Numbered from the stretch's first letter, positions 45,302 through 53,141 are shown. The stretch: 64,000 bases of DNA from Enterobacter kobei (GCF_018323985.1 NZ_AP024590.1:3162001-3226000), one strand, 5' to 3'. The notes: a model not told the origin generated them from the sequence alone. A program made the numbers and translations.

Positions 45302-46021
45302 TCAAACCTTGTCCGCAGGGGCGGTATCATCCGGCACCCCGAACTGGCTGATCATGGTGAAAGGCACTTCCCCGACGCCGGTGACGTTGAGCACCGGCGT
45401 GCTGCCGTCCAGCGGAATGCGCACATCGTTGACCACGCCCGCCACCTCAATCGGCACTTCCTCTTCACCGGTGTTGGTCACCACCGATACCTCGTAATCA
45501 CCGGGAGGAATGCCGTAATCCGCCGGATCAATATCGAAGCTCACCTGGCCCGGCGACTGGGTGCCGAGTGGCACCACATAGTCGTTACCGGCTTCATCAG
45601 TGAAGTGGATATCGACAGTGGTACAGGCATCATCAATGGTTACGCGACCGTGAATGGCGCTGTCGTCGACGCTCAGCGTGGAGGTCTGCACCATGATCGG
45701 ATCGCCCACCAGATTGCCGAGTGCCATCACCTGGATATTGCTCATCAGCACGGCGTTGGTGTTCATCTGCACCGACATCTCCTCCGCCATCGCCACCTGC
45801 GCCATCGACGACAGCTGGGTGATGTATTCCGTCGGATCGGTCGGGTCGGTCGGATCCTGGTTCTGGATCTCCGCCACCAGCAGGGTCAGAAAGGTATCGG
45901 CCATCGACGTGCTGGTGGAGGTGGTGGTATCCGCGCCAACATTACTGCTGGCACTCACCGGCGCGGGGTTGCCCTGCGCCGTCACCCCCGGCTGAGTGCT
46001 GCTTACCGCCGTGGCACTCAT
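45302..46021 (-). CDS. flgD: Hook capping protein FlgD (lateral type)
   Basis: FlgD (LfgD) caps the growing hook. The 239-residue protein has a Ser/Thr-rich N terminus, the motif FLTLLVAEIQNQDPTDP followed by TQLSSMAQVAMAEEM, and a C-terminal FlgD Ig-like/Tudor part. An unusual triplet repeat DPTDPTDPTE lies in the conserved NQDP region, encoded by near-identical GACCCGACC units. It overlaps flgC by four bases. Confidence 0.93.
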   Translation of the reverse strand: MSATAVSSTQPGVTAQGNPAPVSASSNVGADTTTSTSTSMADTFLTLLVAEIQNQDPTDPTDPTEYITQLSSMAQVAMAEEMSVQMNTNAVLMSNIQVMALGNLVGDPIMVQTSTLSVDDSAIHGRVTIDDACTTVDIHFTDEAGNDYVVPLGTQSPGQVSFDIDPADYGIPPGDYEVSVVTNTGEEEVPIEVAGVVNDVRIPLDGSTPVLNVTGVGEVPFTMISQFGVPDDTAPADKV

Positions 46022-46449
46022 GCGTTTTCTCCCAGGCGCAGCAGGCTTTGCTGCATACTTTTCACGTTGTTCAGGACATCGACGTTGGTTTCAAAATCCC
46101 GTGACGCGGACATCATGTCGGCCATCTGTTCGACGACGTTCACGTCCGGATACCAGACGTAGCCGTTCTGATCCGCCATCGGATGATGCGGCTCGTAGCG
46201 ACGCACGGCGGTACCGGTTTCCACCACGTCCTGCAAACGGACGCTGGCACCGGTCATCTCATGATGTCCCACTCCCACCAGACTGTTGTGGTACTCCGCC
46301 GCAAAGACCGGGCTGCGGGCTTTGTAGGTTGCAGCCTCGCTGGCGGCGGGGGATTCGGCGTTAGCGATGTTGCTGGCGACGGTGTTAAGACGCACCGTCT
46401 GGGCGCTCATCGCGGAACCCGAGATCTGATAAATGTCAGCAAAAGACAT
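46018..46449 (-). CDS. flgC: Flagellar proximal rod protein FlgC (lateral type)
   Basis: FlgC (LfgC) is a proximal rod subunit. The 143-residue product has the motif MSAQTVRLNTVASNIANAES at the N terminus, a DVVETGTAVRRYEPHHP centre, and the C-terminal GYVWYPDVNVVEQMADMMSA and RDFETNVDVLNNVK motifs. It is two bases downstream of flgB. Confidence 0.95.
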   Translation of the reverse strand: MSFADIYQISGSAMSAQTVRLNTVASNIANAESPAASEAATYKARSPVFAAEYHNSLVGVGHHEMTGASVRLQDVVETGTAVRRYEPHHPMADQNGYVWYPDVNVVEQMADMMSASRDFETNVDVLNNVKSMQQSLLRLGENA

Positions 46450-46451
46450 GG

Positions 46452-46799
46452 TTACTTCCCTTCAATAGCGGCTTTCAGGCCGCTGATTTGCAGATTTAAA
46501 AAGGTCAGGCTGCTCTGATAATCCATACTGTTTTGCGAAAACCGCGCCTGCTCCGCGTCCAGATCGACGGTGTTGCCGTCCTGACTCGGTTGCAGGGGCA
46601 CGCGGTACATCGCCACCGCCTTTTCCGCAGACTGGTGAAAATTTGCCCGTTGCATCTCGGCGGCAAAATCAATATCTTTAGCCTTGAAATTTGGCGTATC
46701 CACGTTTGCCAGGTTGGCGGTGATTAGCTCGGTCCTCTCAAGACGTAACGCCACTGCCTGCGGATGTACTCCAAACGCTTGCTGAAAACTGATGCCCAT
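46452..46799 (-). CDS. flgB: Flagellar proximal rod protein FlgB (lateral type)
   Basis: FlgB (LfgB) is the most proximal rod protein and the first gene of the lfgBCDEFGHIJKL-lafW operon. I choose the ATG at 46799 (MGISFQQAFGVHPQAVALRL), giving 115 residues, because an AAGGAG ribosome-binding site at 46812-46817 lies within the extra frame that an ATG at 46820 would use. The motif LITANLANVDTPNFKAKDID is typical. A sigma-54 type promoter lies about 50 bases upstream. Confidence 0.9.
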   Translation of the reverse strand: MGISFQQAFGVHPQAVALRLERTELITANLANVDTPNFKAKDIDFAAEMQRANFHQSAEKAVAMYRVPLQPSQDGNTVDLDAEQARFSQNSMDYQSSLTFLNLQISGLKAAIEGK

Positions 46800-46845
46800 T
46801 CTTCTGCAACACTCCTTCATTAAATTCTGACTGGCTGGCCCTTAA

Positions 46846-46861
46846 AGCAATCGGCGTGCCA
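46846..46861 (-). promoter_or_regulatory. Sigma-54 promoter of the lfgB operon
   Basis: On the minus strand the sequence TGGCACGCCGATTGCT matches the sigma-54 consensus TGGCAC-N5-TTGCW in full, with invariant GG and GC spaced by ten bases. It lies about 50 bases upstream of the flgB start. The locus also encodes a LafK-type sigma-54 activator, so control of hook-basal body genes by LafK is the natural reading. Hook/rod genes of Vibrio and Aeromonas lateral flagella are under LafK and sigma-54. Confidence 0.85.
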
Positions 46862-46892
46862 ACTATCTAAATTATTGAAAGGTAATGTTTTT

Positions 46893-47648
46893 ATGAAGAA
46901 TGACCGGCTAAAGCGGAAAGCCTTTTTCCGCCTTCCATTTCCGCTGGCGGAAACCCTGACGGCGGCCCTGTTGCTGCTGACCTTTCCCGCCTGCGCGGCG
47001 GTCGCCGACAGCGCGCGCCAGCAAATCAACAACGGTGTGCTGAAACTTGCAGAGCAGGCGGTAAAGGCCGAGGCCGCGCAAAAGCAGTGGGCGGATCCCC
47101 ATTCCCGCTTTAACGTGTTCATGCCCGCCGCCGTCGCCAGCGCCGCCCCCTGCCCGCAACCGCCAATCTTTACCGCCAGCGCGAAAACCCTGCCACGGCT
47201 CGGCTACAGCGTGCTGTGCCCTGGTGTGGCAGGCTGGCGCTTTACCGTGACAGTGAAAGCCGATATTTACCTGCCGGTGGTAATGCCCGCGCGGGCGATT
47301 GAACGCGGTGAAACGCTGAGCGCCGACGCGCTGGTGCTGAAAAAATTCAATATCAGCAACCAGCGCGGTGAGCTGGTGATGAAGATGGAGGATGTGGTCG
47401 GCCTGACCGCCCGCCATGCGCTGCGGGCGTATGCACCGGTGAAGGTGAACGATGTGGATCGGCCGCTGTGGGTGAAGCGGGATCAAGAGGTGACGCTGGT
47501 GTCGCGCAGTGGGGAGATCAGCGCGCAGACCAGTGGGCTGGCGCTGAAAAATGGGCGTCAGGGGGAAGTGATTAAGGTGCAGAATGCGAGCAGCCAGCGG
47601 GTGGTGAGTGCGACGGTGGAGGCACCAGGGGTGGTGGTGGTGCAGTAA
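46893..47648 (+). CDS. flgA: P-ring assembly chaperone FlgA (lateral type)
   Basis: FlgA (LfgA) is a periplasmic chaperone for P-ring formation. The ATG at 46893, eight bases after GAAAGG, gives 251 residues. The first part is basic with a hydrophobic signal (LPFPLAETLTAALLLLTFPACA). A SAF domain (about 130-195, VVMPARAIERGETLSADALV) and a C-terminal part with QGEVIKVQNASSQRVVSATVEAPG match the family. It is divergent from flgB. A TTG 18 bases upstream is possible but less likely. Confidence 0.92.
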   Translation: MKNDRLKRKAFFRLPFPLAETLTAALLLLTFPACAAVADSARQQINNGVLKLAEQAVKAEAAQKQWADPHSRFNVFMPAAVASAAPCPQPPIFTASAKTLPRLGYSVLCPGVAGWRFTVTVKADIYLPVVMPARAIERGETLSADALVLKKFNISNQRGELVMKMEDVVGLTARHALRAYAPVKVNDVDRPLWVKRDQEVTLVSRSGEISAQTSGLALKNGRQGEVIKVQNASSQRVVSATVEAPGVVVVQ

Positions 47649-47659
47649 GTTTTGGCTGC

Positions 47660-47975
47660 GGGGATGTTGGGTGTGGTGGTATGTTCCGTTCACTTTGCGT
47701 TTCGCGTCAGGCGTGACGCCGCTGACGGTGAACGTGCTAAGGGGGCCACCGCGGCCCCCTTAGCCATCCCCGTGGCCCCGCACCGAAACCGGTGCTGCGC
47801 ACTACGCTCACCTCCCGCCCGTCTGCCCGCGGTCGGCTCGATTCGGCCTCCTGCCTCATTTCGCCTCTGGCCGCCATCCATGGCGGCCAGCCCTTGTCAT
47901 CCGGCCTCCGGCTCGCCGGTTTCAGCGGGGACTCAACCCCTCGCGTCATTACCGCGTTTTTTATATTGCGACTGA
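47660..47975. repeat. GC-rich palindromic noncoding element 1 between flgA and flgM
   Basis: This roughly 300-bp GC-rich stretch carries two perfect inverted repeats. One is GCTAAGGGGGCC - ACCGC - GGCCCCCTTAGC at 47736-47764 (12-bp arms), and the other is CTGGCCGCCAT - CC - ATGGCGGCCAG at 47867-47890 (11-bp arms). Frames within it are shadows without homology that I can recognise. It looks like a repetitive extragenic or structured RNA-coding element rather than a gene. Confidence 0.55.
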
Positions 47976-48029
47976 GTGGCTTTGTGTTTGTCTGAACTTA
48001 CAGGAAGCTGTGAGTCGGGTTTTTAAAAG

Positions 48030-48275
48030 AATCTGGAAGTGTGCGGGGTCCGGCTGAAAATCGCTGAGGCGTTCCCTGTAGGCCGGGGCAGCCCGCATGG
48101 ATGCGGGCTGAGGGCGCGACTTGCAGGGACGCTGCATCGCGCCCGACCCGAAGCCGGAAGGGATAAGCCGAAGGCACCGCGCAGCGGCGATTTTCTTGCC
48201 GGGAGCCCGGGGGTGCAGGGGGCGGCGGCGACTGGCCGCCCCCTGCGCGCTCTGTGCCTCAGAACCTGACGCCGT
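48030..48275. repeat. GC-rich palindromic noncoding element 2 between flgA and flgM
   Basis: A second GC-rich stretch has two more perfect inverted repeats. These are CAGCCCGCAT - GG - ATGCGGGCTG at 48089-48110 and GCAGGGGGCGGC - 8 bases - GCCGCCCCCTGC at 48215-48246. It too holds no convincing gene. Together with element 1 it fills most of the 815-bp gap that separates flgA from flgM. Confidence 0.55.
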
Positions 48276-48365
48276 TCTCACACGTCAAAAAGAGCGCAAC
48301 CTCCCCGGCACCAAACGTAATATTAATCAGAGTGCAATCTCCCCAAAAAAATCCCCTCTCCCGCT

Positions 48366-48392
48366 TAAGTTTTCCTCACTCCGCGCCGCTTT
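48366..48392 (+). promoter_or_regulatory. Possible sigma-28 promoter of flgM
   Basis: TAAGTTTT at 48366-48373 and GCCGCTTT at 48385-48392 are separated by 11 bases, the spacing of the FliA/sigma-28 consensus TAAAGTTT-N11-GCCGATAA. The core TAA and GCCG are conserved and the tail is weak. It lies about 75 bases before the flgM start. A flagellar-late promoter here would fit an anti-sigma factor gene. Confidence 0.4.
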
Positions 48393-48463
48393 ACTCCAGT
48401 ATCCAGGGCCTTTTACCGCCCGCCGTCAGGACAAAACCCTGCTTAATCAACGAGTAAAAAACC

Positions 48464-48766
48464 ATGGCCATCACCAACGAGTCAGGTATGAAAATCAGAC
48501 AGCTGCCGCTGGCCTCGCGCCCGGCGACGGCGTCATCGCAAAAAAAATCAGCAGACGCGGCGGCGGGCAGGATCACTCCTCTGCCAGACGCCGATGACAT
48601 CACCCAGCAGGGGCTGCACACCGCGCAGTCCAGCCTTGACGGTGATGACAGCGAAAGCGTCGACACGACACGCGTCGCGCAAATGCAGGCCCTGCTGGCC
48701 TCGGACGATTTTACCGTTGACACCGACGCGCTGGCCGCCTCGATGCTGACCTTTTTCCAGTCGTAA
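48464..48766 (+). CDS. flgM: Anti-sigma-28 factor FlgM (lateral type)
   Basis: FlgM (LfgM) holds the flagellar sigma-28 factor until the hook is complete and is then exported. The 100-residue product has a disordered, polar N-terminal half and the C-terminal helix pattern VDTTRVAQMQALLASDDFTVD followed by ALAASMLTFFQS, as in FlgM. No sigma-28 gene is visible in the window. It precedes flgN by 11 bases. Confidence 0.85.
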   Translation: MAITNESGMKIRQLPLASRPATASSQKKSADAAAGRITPLPDADDITQQGLHTAQSSLDGDDSESVDTTRVAQMQALLASDDFTVDTDALAASMLTFFQS

Positions 48767-48777
48767 GAGACACACCC

Positions 48778-49206
48778 ATGAGCACCCGACTTGAGCAGGT
48801 GAAAAGCCTGCTGCGCGGTATCCGCCAGGATGAAGACGATTACCGCCAGCTACGCACGCAGCTCGACACCCAGCGTCTGTGCATGATCCGCCGCGACAGC
48901 GACGCCCTGCTCGCGGTCAACGACGCCATCCACCTGCGCTATCAGCGCCTGAGCGACAGCGCCCGCGTCCGCCGCGAGACGCTGTTAACCCTCGGCGTCA
49001 GCGGCGATCGCGACGGCATCGCCCAGGTATTTAACTGGTTGCCCGCGGCACAAAAAGCGGCGGCGCAGCACGGCTGGCAGCAACTGGAGCGCCTGGCGGC
49101 GTCCTGTCAGCGCTGTAACGAAAAAAACGGCGAACTGCTCACCATGCAGTACGAATTTGTTCAGACCTTCCTCGGCACCGGCCCCGATTTTATCTACCGG
49201 GGCTAG
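48778..49206 (+). CDS. flgN: Flagellar export chaperone FlgN (lateral type)
   Basis: FlgN (LfgN) chaperones FlgK and FlgL to the export gate. The 142-residue product is almost wholly helical (MSTRLEQVKSLLRGIRQDED... and ...LERLAASCQRCNEKNGELL), with the pattern GELLTMQYEF near the C terminus that aligns with FlgN helices. Its place right after flgM supports the call. Confidence 0.82.
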   Translation: MSTRLEQVKSLLRGIRQDEDDYRQLRTQLDTQRLCMIRRDSDALLAVNDAIHLRYQRLSDSARVRRETLLTLGVSGDRDGIAQVFNWLPAAQKAAAQHGWQQLERLAASCQRCNEKNGELLTMQYEFVQTFLGTGPDFIYRG

Positions 49207-49227
49207 CCCACAGCGTAAGAGAGCCTT

Positions 49228-50172
49228 ATGAGTCAGATTGAGTGTTACGAACCGGCGTTTATTCGCCACTACCGGGCGCAGTACCCCGCCGCCATCCGTC
49301 AGCCGCTGGTGATCAACTGGCAGCATGAAGCACGTTGCAGCCTGCTGTTAGACGATCCCGACTGCTGCGAAGCGGTGCTTGGCTCACCGGAAGCGTTCGT
49401 ATTGCAGGTCAAAATGACCGAGGCGGTGCCGGGCGTGGCGGCGCTGCCGCAACGTTTACAGGTGATTAATCAGGCGGCGCTGGATATTGTCACCCTGCCC
49501 GAGCTGAGCGTTGATCTGCGCCTCTACGCCCTCGGGGTGATGCTCTCTTACGCGCAAAAATTGCCTGCCGACAGTGATGACGCGCTGGAGACGTTGAAAT
49601 CGCTGCCGCAAAGGCTGGCGGGTTACGCCGCCGACGGTACCCTTGCGGAGATGTTCGCGCAGTTGCCGGTGATTGCCGGGCCGCAGCGCCAGTTGATCGG
49701 CAGCCTGGGGCGTCTGCCTTTTGACTGGGATCGCCTGGTCGACTGCACCCGCAAAATGAGCCTGCCGTTGCAGCTCAGTCTGCTGGCGCTGGCAGACAGC
49801 AACAGTGAGGCGCTGATGCAGCAACAACTGCTGGACGTGTGGTCCAGCAAAGGCCAGCAGGCGTTCGCCGGGCAGCCGTGGATGTGGACCAACTATCTGG
49901 TGTATCGCCTCTATCATGAGACCTTCCCGCGCCATGAACAGCACGACATGCTGACCTGCTATCTGCAACTGGTAAGCGACTATTTTCTGCTGCGCTCGCT
50001 GTTCAGCCTGTGGCTGATGGATGGCTCGCCCCTCAGCCCTTCCCAGGCCATCAGCCTGTTCAGCGTTTTCGAAAGCTGGCGTCTTGATCCGCAAGCCGCC
50101 GCCGGGCGCGAGGCGCTGCTGTCGGATCACGACGATCCCCTGCTGGCGGCGATCTCCCTGCTGGTCAGTTAA
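49228..50172 (+). CDS. FliB/LafV-like protein lacking the N-terminal Cys cluster
   Basis: This 314-residue protein is weakly like the flagellin lysine methylase family FliB (LafV in Flag-2). The C-terminal half has WTNYLVYRLYHETFP (219-233) and YLQLVSDYFLLRSLFSLWLM (245-264), patterns close to the FliB NY...N...FP and helical tail. The N-terminal CxxCxxxCC motif of FliB, thought to hold an Fe-S cluster, is absent; cysteines are at 6, 37, 46, 47, 173 and 244. It may be a divergent or cut-down FliB, or an unrelated helper. It follows flgN by 21 bases and precedes the transferase by 6, with an AAGAGAG ribosome-binding site. Confidence 0.5.
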   Translation: MSQIECYEPAFIRHYRAQYPAAIRQPLVINWQHEARCSLLLDDPDCCEAVLGSPEAFVLQVKMTEAVPGVAALPQRLQVINQAALDIVTLPELSVDLRLYALGVMLSYAQKLPADSDDALETLKSLPQRLAGYAADGTLAEMFAQLPVIAGPQRQLIGSLGRLPFDWDRLVDCTRKMSLPLQLSLLALADSNSEALMQQQLLDVWSSKGQQAFAGQPWMWTNYLVYRLYHETFPRHEQHDMLTCYLQLVSDYFLLRSLFSLWLMDGSPLSPSQAISLFSVFESWRLDPQAAAGREALLSDHDDPLLAAISLLVS

Positions 50173-50178
50173 CACGCT

Positions 50179-52740
50179 ATGTCACATCACTCGCCAAAAC
50201 CCAGTCTTATTAGCGCGCTGCTGGATCACGCCGCGCCACGTGGTACTCGCCCGCTACCTTTTGTCAGCGTGGTGACGCCAACCTGGAACCGCGCCGCGTT
50301 TCTGCCTTATCTGCTGTATATGTTCCGCTACCAGGATTACCCGGCGGATCGGCGTGAGCTGATCATTCTCGATGACTCCGACACCAGCCAGATCGCCATT
50401 ATTAACGCCCTGACGCACAACGATCCGGCGCGCTTTAATATCCGCTATATCCATCATCCTGAGCGGCTGGCACTGGGCAAAAAACGCAATATGCTCAATG
50501 AACGGGCGCGCGGGGAATACATTGTCTGCATGGATGACGATGATTTTTATCCGGCGGATAAGCTGTCGTACACCGTTGGCATGATGCAGCGCCACGGTGC
50601 GCTGATTTCCGGCTCCGATCGGATCCCCATCTGGTACAGCCATATCAACCGCATCTTTAAAACGCACGCCTTCGGCAAGCAGCATATTCTCAACGGCACC
50701 TTTGCGTATCACCGTAACTACCTGAAAAAACACCGTTACGATGATGACTGCAACCTCGGCGAGGAGCAGGCGTTTACCGATAATTTCACCGTCAATCCCC
50801 TGCAACTGCCGTGTGAGCGCACCATTTTGTGCATCTCCCACAGCCGGAATACCTTCGATAAAGACTTTATCCTCGGCAGCAGCCAGCCCACCGATCAGAC
50901 GCTGGAAGCGGTGGTGACCGATCCGCTGCTGCTGGCGTGGTATCAGAGCCTGCACAACGCCACCGCCGGGCAGCCGATGCTGTGGGCGCGGGTGGATAAA
51001 ATCGTGGTGATCAACCGCGATGCCCGCACCGACCGCTGGCAGCAGATGCAGCAGGAGCTGGCGGCGCTCCAGGTGCCGGCTGACAAAGTGCTGCGCGTCA
51101 CCGCCTGCGAACACCCACAGCCCGCGCTGGGCCGCACGCGTTCGCATCAGCAGGTATTGCAGATGGCGCAGGATCGGGGCTGGGAAAACGTGCTGGTGCT
51201 GGAAGATGACGCCGTATTGCTCAAGCAGGAAAAACACGTCAGCGGCTTTAACGCGCTACTGGCGGCGCTTACGCATGTCCCCTGGGAAGTGGTGCTGCTC
51301 GGCGCGCAGGTCACCCAGGGCCAGCCGATGAAAAGCCTGCCGGGGATCATCCGCGCCGGTGACAGCGAAAAAGTCTGCGCGTATCTGGTCAACCGGCCTT
51401 ATTACCCGGCGCTCTTAACACAACTGCATGACGATCCCTCCGTCACGCTGGAAGCGCGCTGGCAGCCGCTACAGGCTCGCGGAAAGTGGCTTTCCTTCTA
51501 CCCGTGCATCAGCTATCAACGCCCCGGCTTTAGCGATATCGAGCAGCAAGCTGCCGATCACATCCGCTTCTATTTCAGCAAAATGGGCGCTAATCACCTG
51601 GCGGAAAAACGTAAAGCGCAACAGCCACCGGTGGCGAACCGGCTGGGGAAAACCATCGGTTTTTATCTGGAAACGGCCTTCCATTATCAGCTCTATCAAC
51701 CAATGATCGCCCCGCTGCTGGACGCCGGTTATCACTGCGATCTGTTGATTAGCGATCAGGTGCCCCAGGGGTTAGGTGATGAACTACGCCAGTTGCTGGC
51801 GGCGCTGGATGAACCCCGCCTGAGCGGCAGTCGTCTTAGCGAGGTGATCAATCGTCGGCAGCAGTATGCCTGCCTGGTCAGCCCTTATTACACGCCAGCG
51901 CTGAAGCCGCTGGCAAAAGTGCAGGTACGGGCAATGTATGGTCTGGCAAAAGAGCGCTGGAATCACGCCTGGTGGAACGCGTTTTATCACCACATTCTCT
52001 GCTTCAGCCACTACAGCCAGCAGGCGCTGGATATCAATGGCAATGCACGGGTCGTGGGTAATCCGCGCTTCGACAAATGGCATCGGGGCGAGGTGGATCG
52101 GTCGGCGCTGGCGGGGTTGCGGCTGGATGCGAAAAAACCGACTCTGCTGTATGCCCCTACTTTTGGCGCATTAAGCTCCATCCCGCACTGGGCAGAATCG
52201 CTGTCGCGCCTGAGCCGGGAATATAACCTGGTGGTGAAACTGCACCACGGTACGTTGCACCGCGCTGAAGAGGCGGACGATCTGGCCATCGTTGAGCGTC
52301 ATATCAAAAAACGCGTCACCCGCCATGATTTGACTCTGCCGTTGTTACAGTGCGCCGATTATGTGCTCACCGATAACAGCGGATTTATCTTCGATGCCAT
52401 CCACGCCGGAAAACGGGTTATTTTGCTCGACTGGGCGGGCATGGACGATCTCCTGGCGCAGGATGTGACCTACAGCAATCCCCACAGCGCTGAGCAAAAA
52501 ATTCGTGCGCTGCTGCCGGTTGCCCGCAATATGGCCGAGTTACGCCAGCAACTTTCTGCCGAGGGTGACTGGGCATCGCGTGACGCTGCGCTGGCGGATG
52601 TGCGCCATCACTATTGTGATGCTTTCCAGGATGGCAATGCCGGGCAACGTGCGGCGGCATGTCTGATGGCCGCGGTGGATACGCCAGCCGACCCGCAGGC
52701 CAACAGCCTGCTGCACAGTCTGCAACAGAAGCTGTTTTAA
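50179..52740 (+). CDS. Three-domain glycosyl/glycerophosphotransferase (GT2 - GT25 - CDP-glycerol transferase)
   Basis: This 853-residue protein combines three transferase modules. Residues about 27-240 are GT-A family 2, with VVTPTWNR, ILDDSD and the acidic MDDDDFYP (118-124). Residues about 272-450 resemble GT25 LPS glycosyltransferases, with VVINRDARTDRW (276-287), RTRSHQQVL (319-327) and LVLEDDAVL (339-347). Residues about 490-800 resemble CDP-glycerol glycerophosphotransferases (TagB/TagF), with GNPRFDKW, LLYAPTFG, VVKLHHG and CADYVLTDNSGFIFDAIHAGK. There is no signal peptide, so it acts in the cytoplasm. It ends the flgAMN strand and overlaps the TagD-like gene tail to tail. A role in modifying flagellin or a surface glycan is inferred from location. 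Confidence 0.8.
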   Translation: MSHHSPKPSLISALLDHAAPRGTRPLPFVSVVTPTWNRAAFLPYLLYMFRYQDYPADRRELIILDDSDTSQIAIINALTHNDPARFNIRYIHHPERLALGKKRNMLNERARGEYIVCMDDDDFYPADKLSYTVGMMQRHGALISGSDRIPIWYSHINRIFKTHAFGKQHILNGTFAYHRNYLKKHRYDDDCNLGEEQAFTDNFTVNPLQLPCERTILCISHSRNTFDKDFILGSSQPTDQTLEAVVTDPLLLAWYQSLHNATAGQPMLWARVDKIVVINRDARTDRWQQMQQELAALQVPADKVLRVTACEHPQPALGRTRSHQQVLQMAQDRGWENVLVLEDDAVLLKQEKHVSGFNALLAALTHVPWEVVLLGAQVTQGQPMKSLPGIIRAGDSEKVCAYLVNRPYYPALLTQLHDDPSVTLEARWQPLQARGKWLSFYPCISYQRPGFSDIEQQAADHIRFYFSKMGANHLAEKRKAQQPPVANRLGKTIGFYLETAFHYQLYQPMIAPLLDAGYHCDLLISDQVPQGLGDELRQLLAALDEPRLSGSRLSEVINRRQQYACLVSPYYTPALKPLAKVQVRAMYGLAKERWNHAWWNAFYHHILCFSHYSQQALDINGNARVVGNPRFDKWHRGEVDRSALAGLRLDAKKPTLLYAPTFGALSSIPHWAESLSRLSREYNLVVKLHHGTLHRAEEADDLAIVERHIKKRVTRHDLTLPLLQCADYVLTDNSGFIFDAIHAGKRVILLDWAGMDDLLAQDVTYSNPHSAEQKIRALLPVARNMAELRQQLSAEGDWASRDAALADVRHHYCDAFQDGNAGQRAAACLMAAVDTPADPQANSLLHSLQQKLF

Positions 52741-53141
52741 GGGCGCGCCGGTAAGCGCCCGGCCCGTTCAATAATTGAGGTTGTGGAAACAGACGGGGTA
52801 CGTGGCAGGTAGATCACCTGGCACGTATCCCTGAGATCGTCAAAACGCCCTTGCCAGTCATCCCCCATCACCAGAATGCTGGCCTGATGCTGCCGGATAT
52901 AAGCGCGTTTTAATTCCAGGGCGTGTTCGAGAAAGACCGCATCGACGCATTTTAACGCGCCGATGATTTGCAGCCGCGCCTGTTCATCATACAGCGGGGT
53001 ACGCGACTTTTTTTGCCGGTTCAGTTGATCGGACGAGACGCCAACCACCAGCCGATCCCCGAGCTTTCTGGCCCGATTAAGAATATGCAGATGGCCGATA
53101 TGAAACACATCGAAGGTGCCAAAGGTGATGACGGTGCGCAT
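52737..53141 (-). CDS. Glycerol-3-phosphate cytidylyltransferase (TagD-like)
   Basis: TagD-type enzymes make CDP-glycerol from CTP and glycerol 3-phosphate. With the ATG at 53141 the product has 134 residues, the TagD length, and begins MRTVITFGTFDVFHIGHLHI. The HIGH motif is at 14-17, the MGDDWQGRFD motif is at 92-101 and RTPSVSTTSII, typical of TagD, is at 114-124. The longer frame from 53252 only adds sequence overlapping fliJ in another frame. It starts four bases after the fliJ stop, so it is the last gene of the lfi operon. It ends four bases inside the convergent transferase gene that would use its product. Confidence 0.88.
   Translation of the reverse strand: MRTVITFGTFDVFHIGHLHILNRARKLGDRLVVGVSSDQLNRQKKSRTPLYDEQARLQIIGALKCVDAVFLEHALELKRAYIRQHQASILVMGDDWQGRFDDLRDTCQVIYLPRTPSVSTTSIIERAGRLPARP

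Noticed and set aside
47660..48455. Several frames of 60-160 codons in the flgA-flgM gap
   Set aside because: They run through perfect GC palindromes, overlap each other in many frames, and have Arg/Pro/Ala-rich translations typical of noncoding GC-rich DNA.
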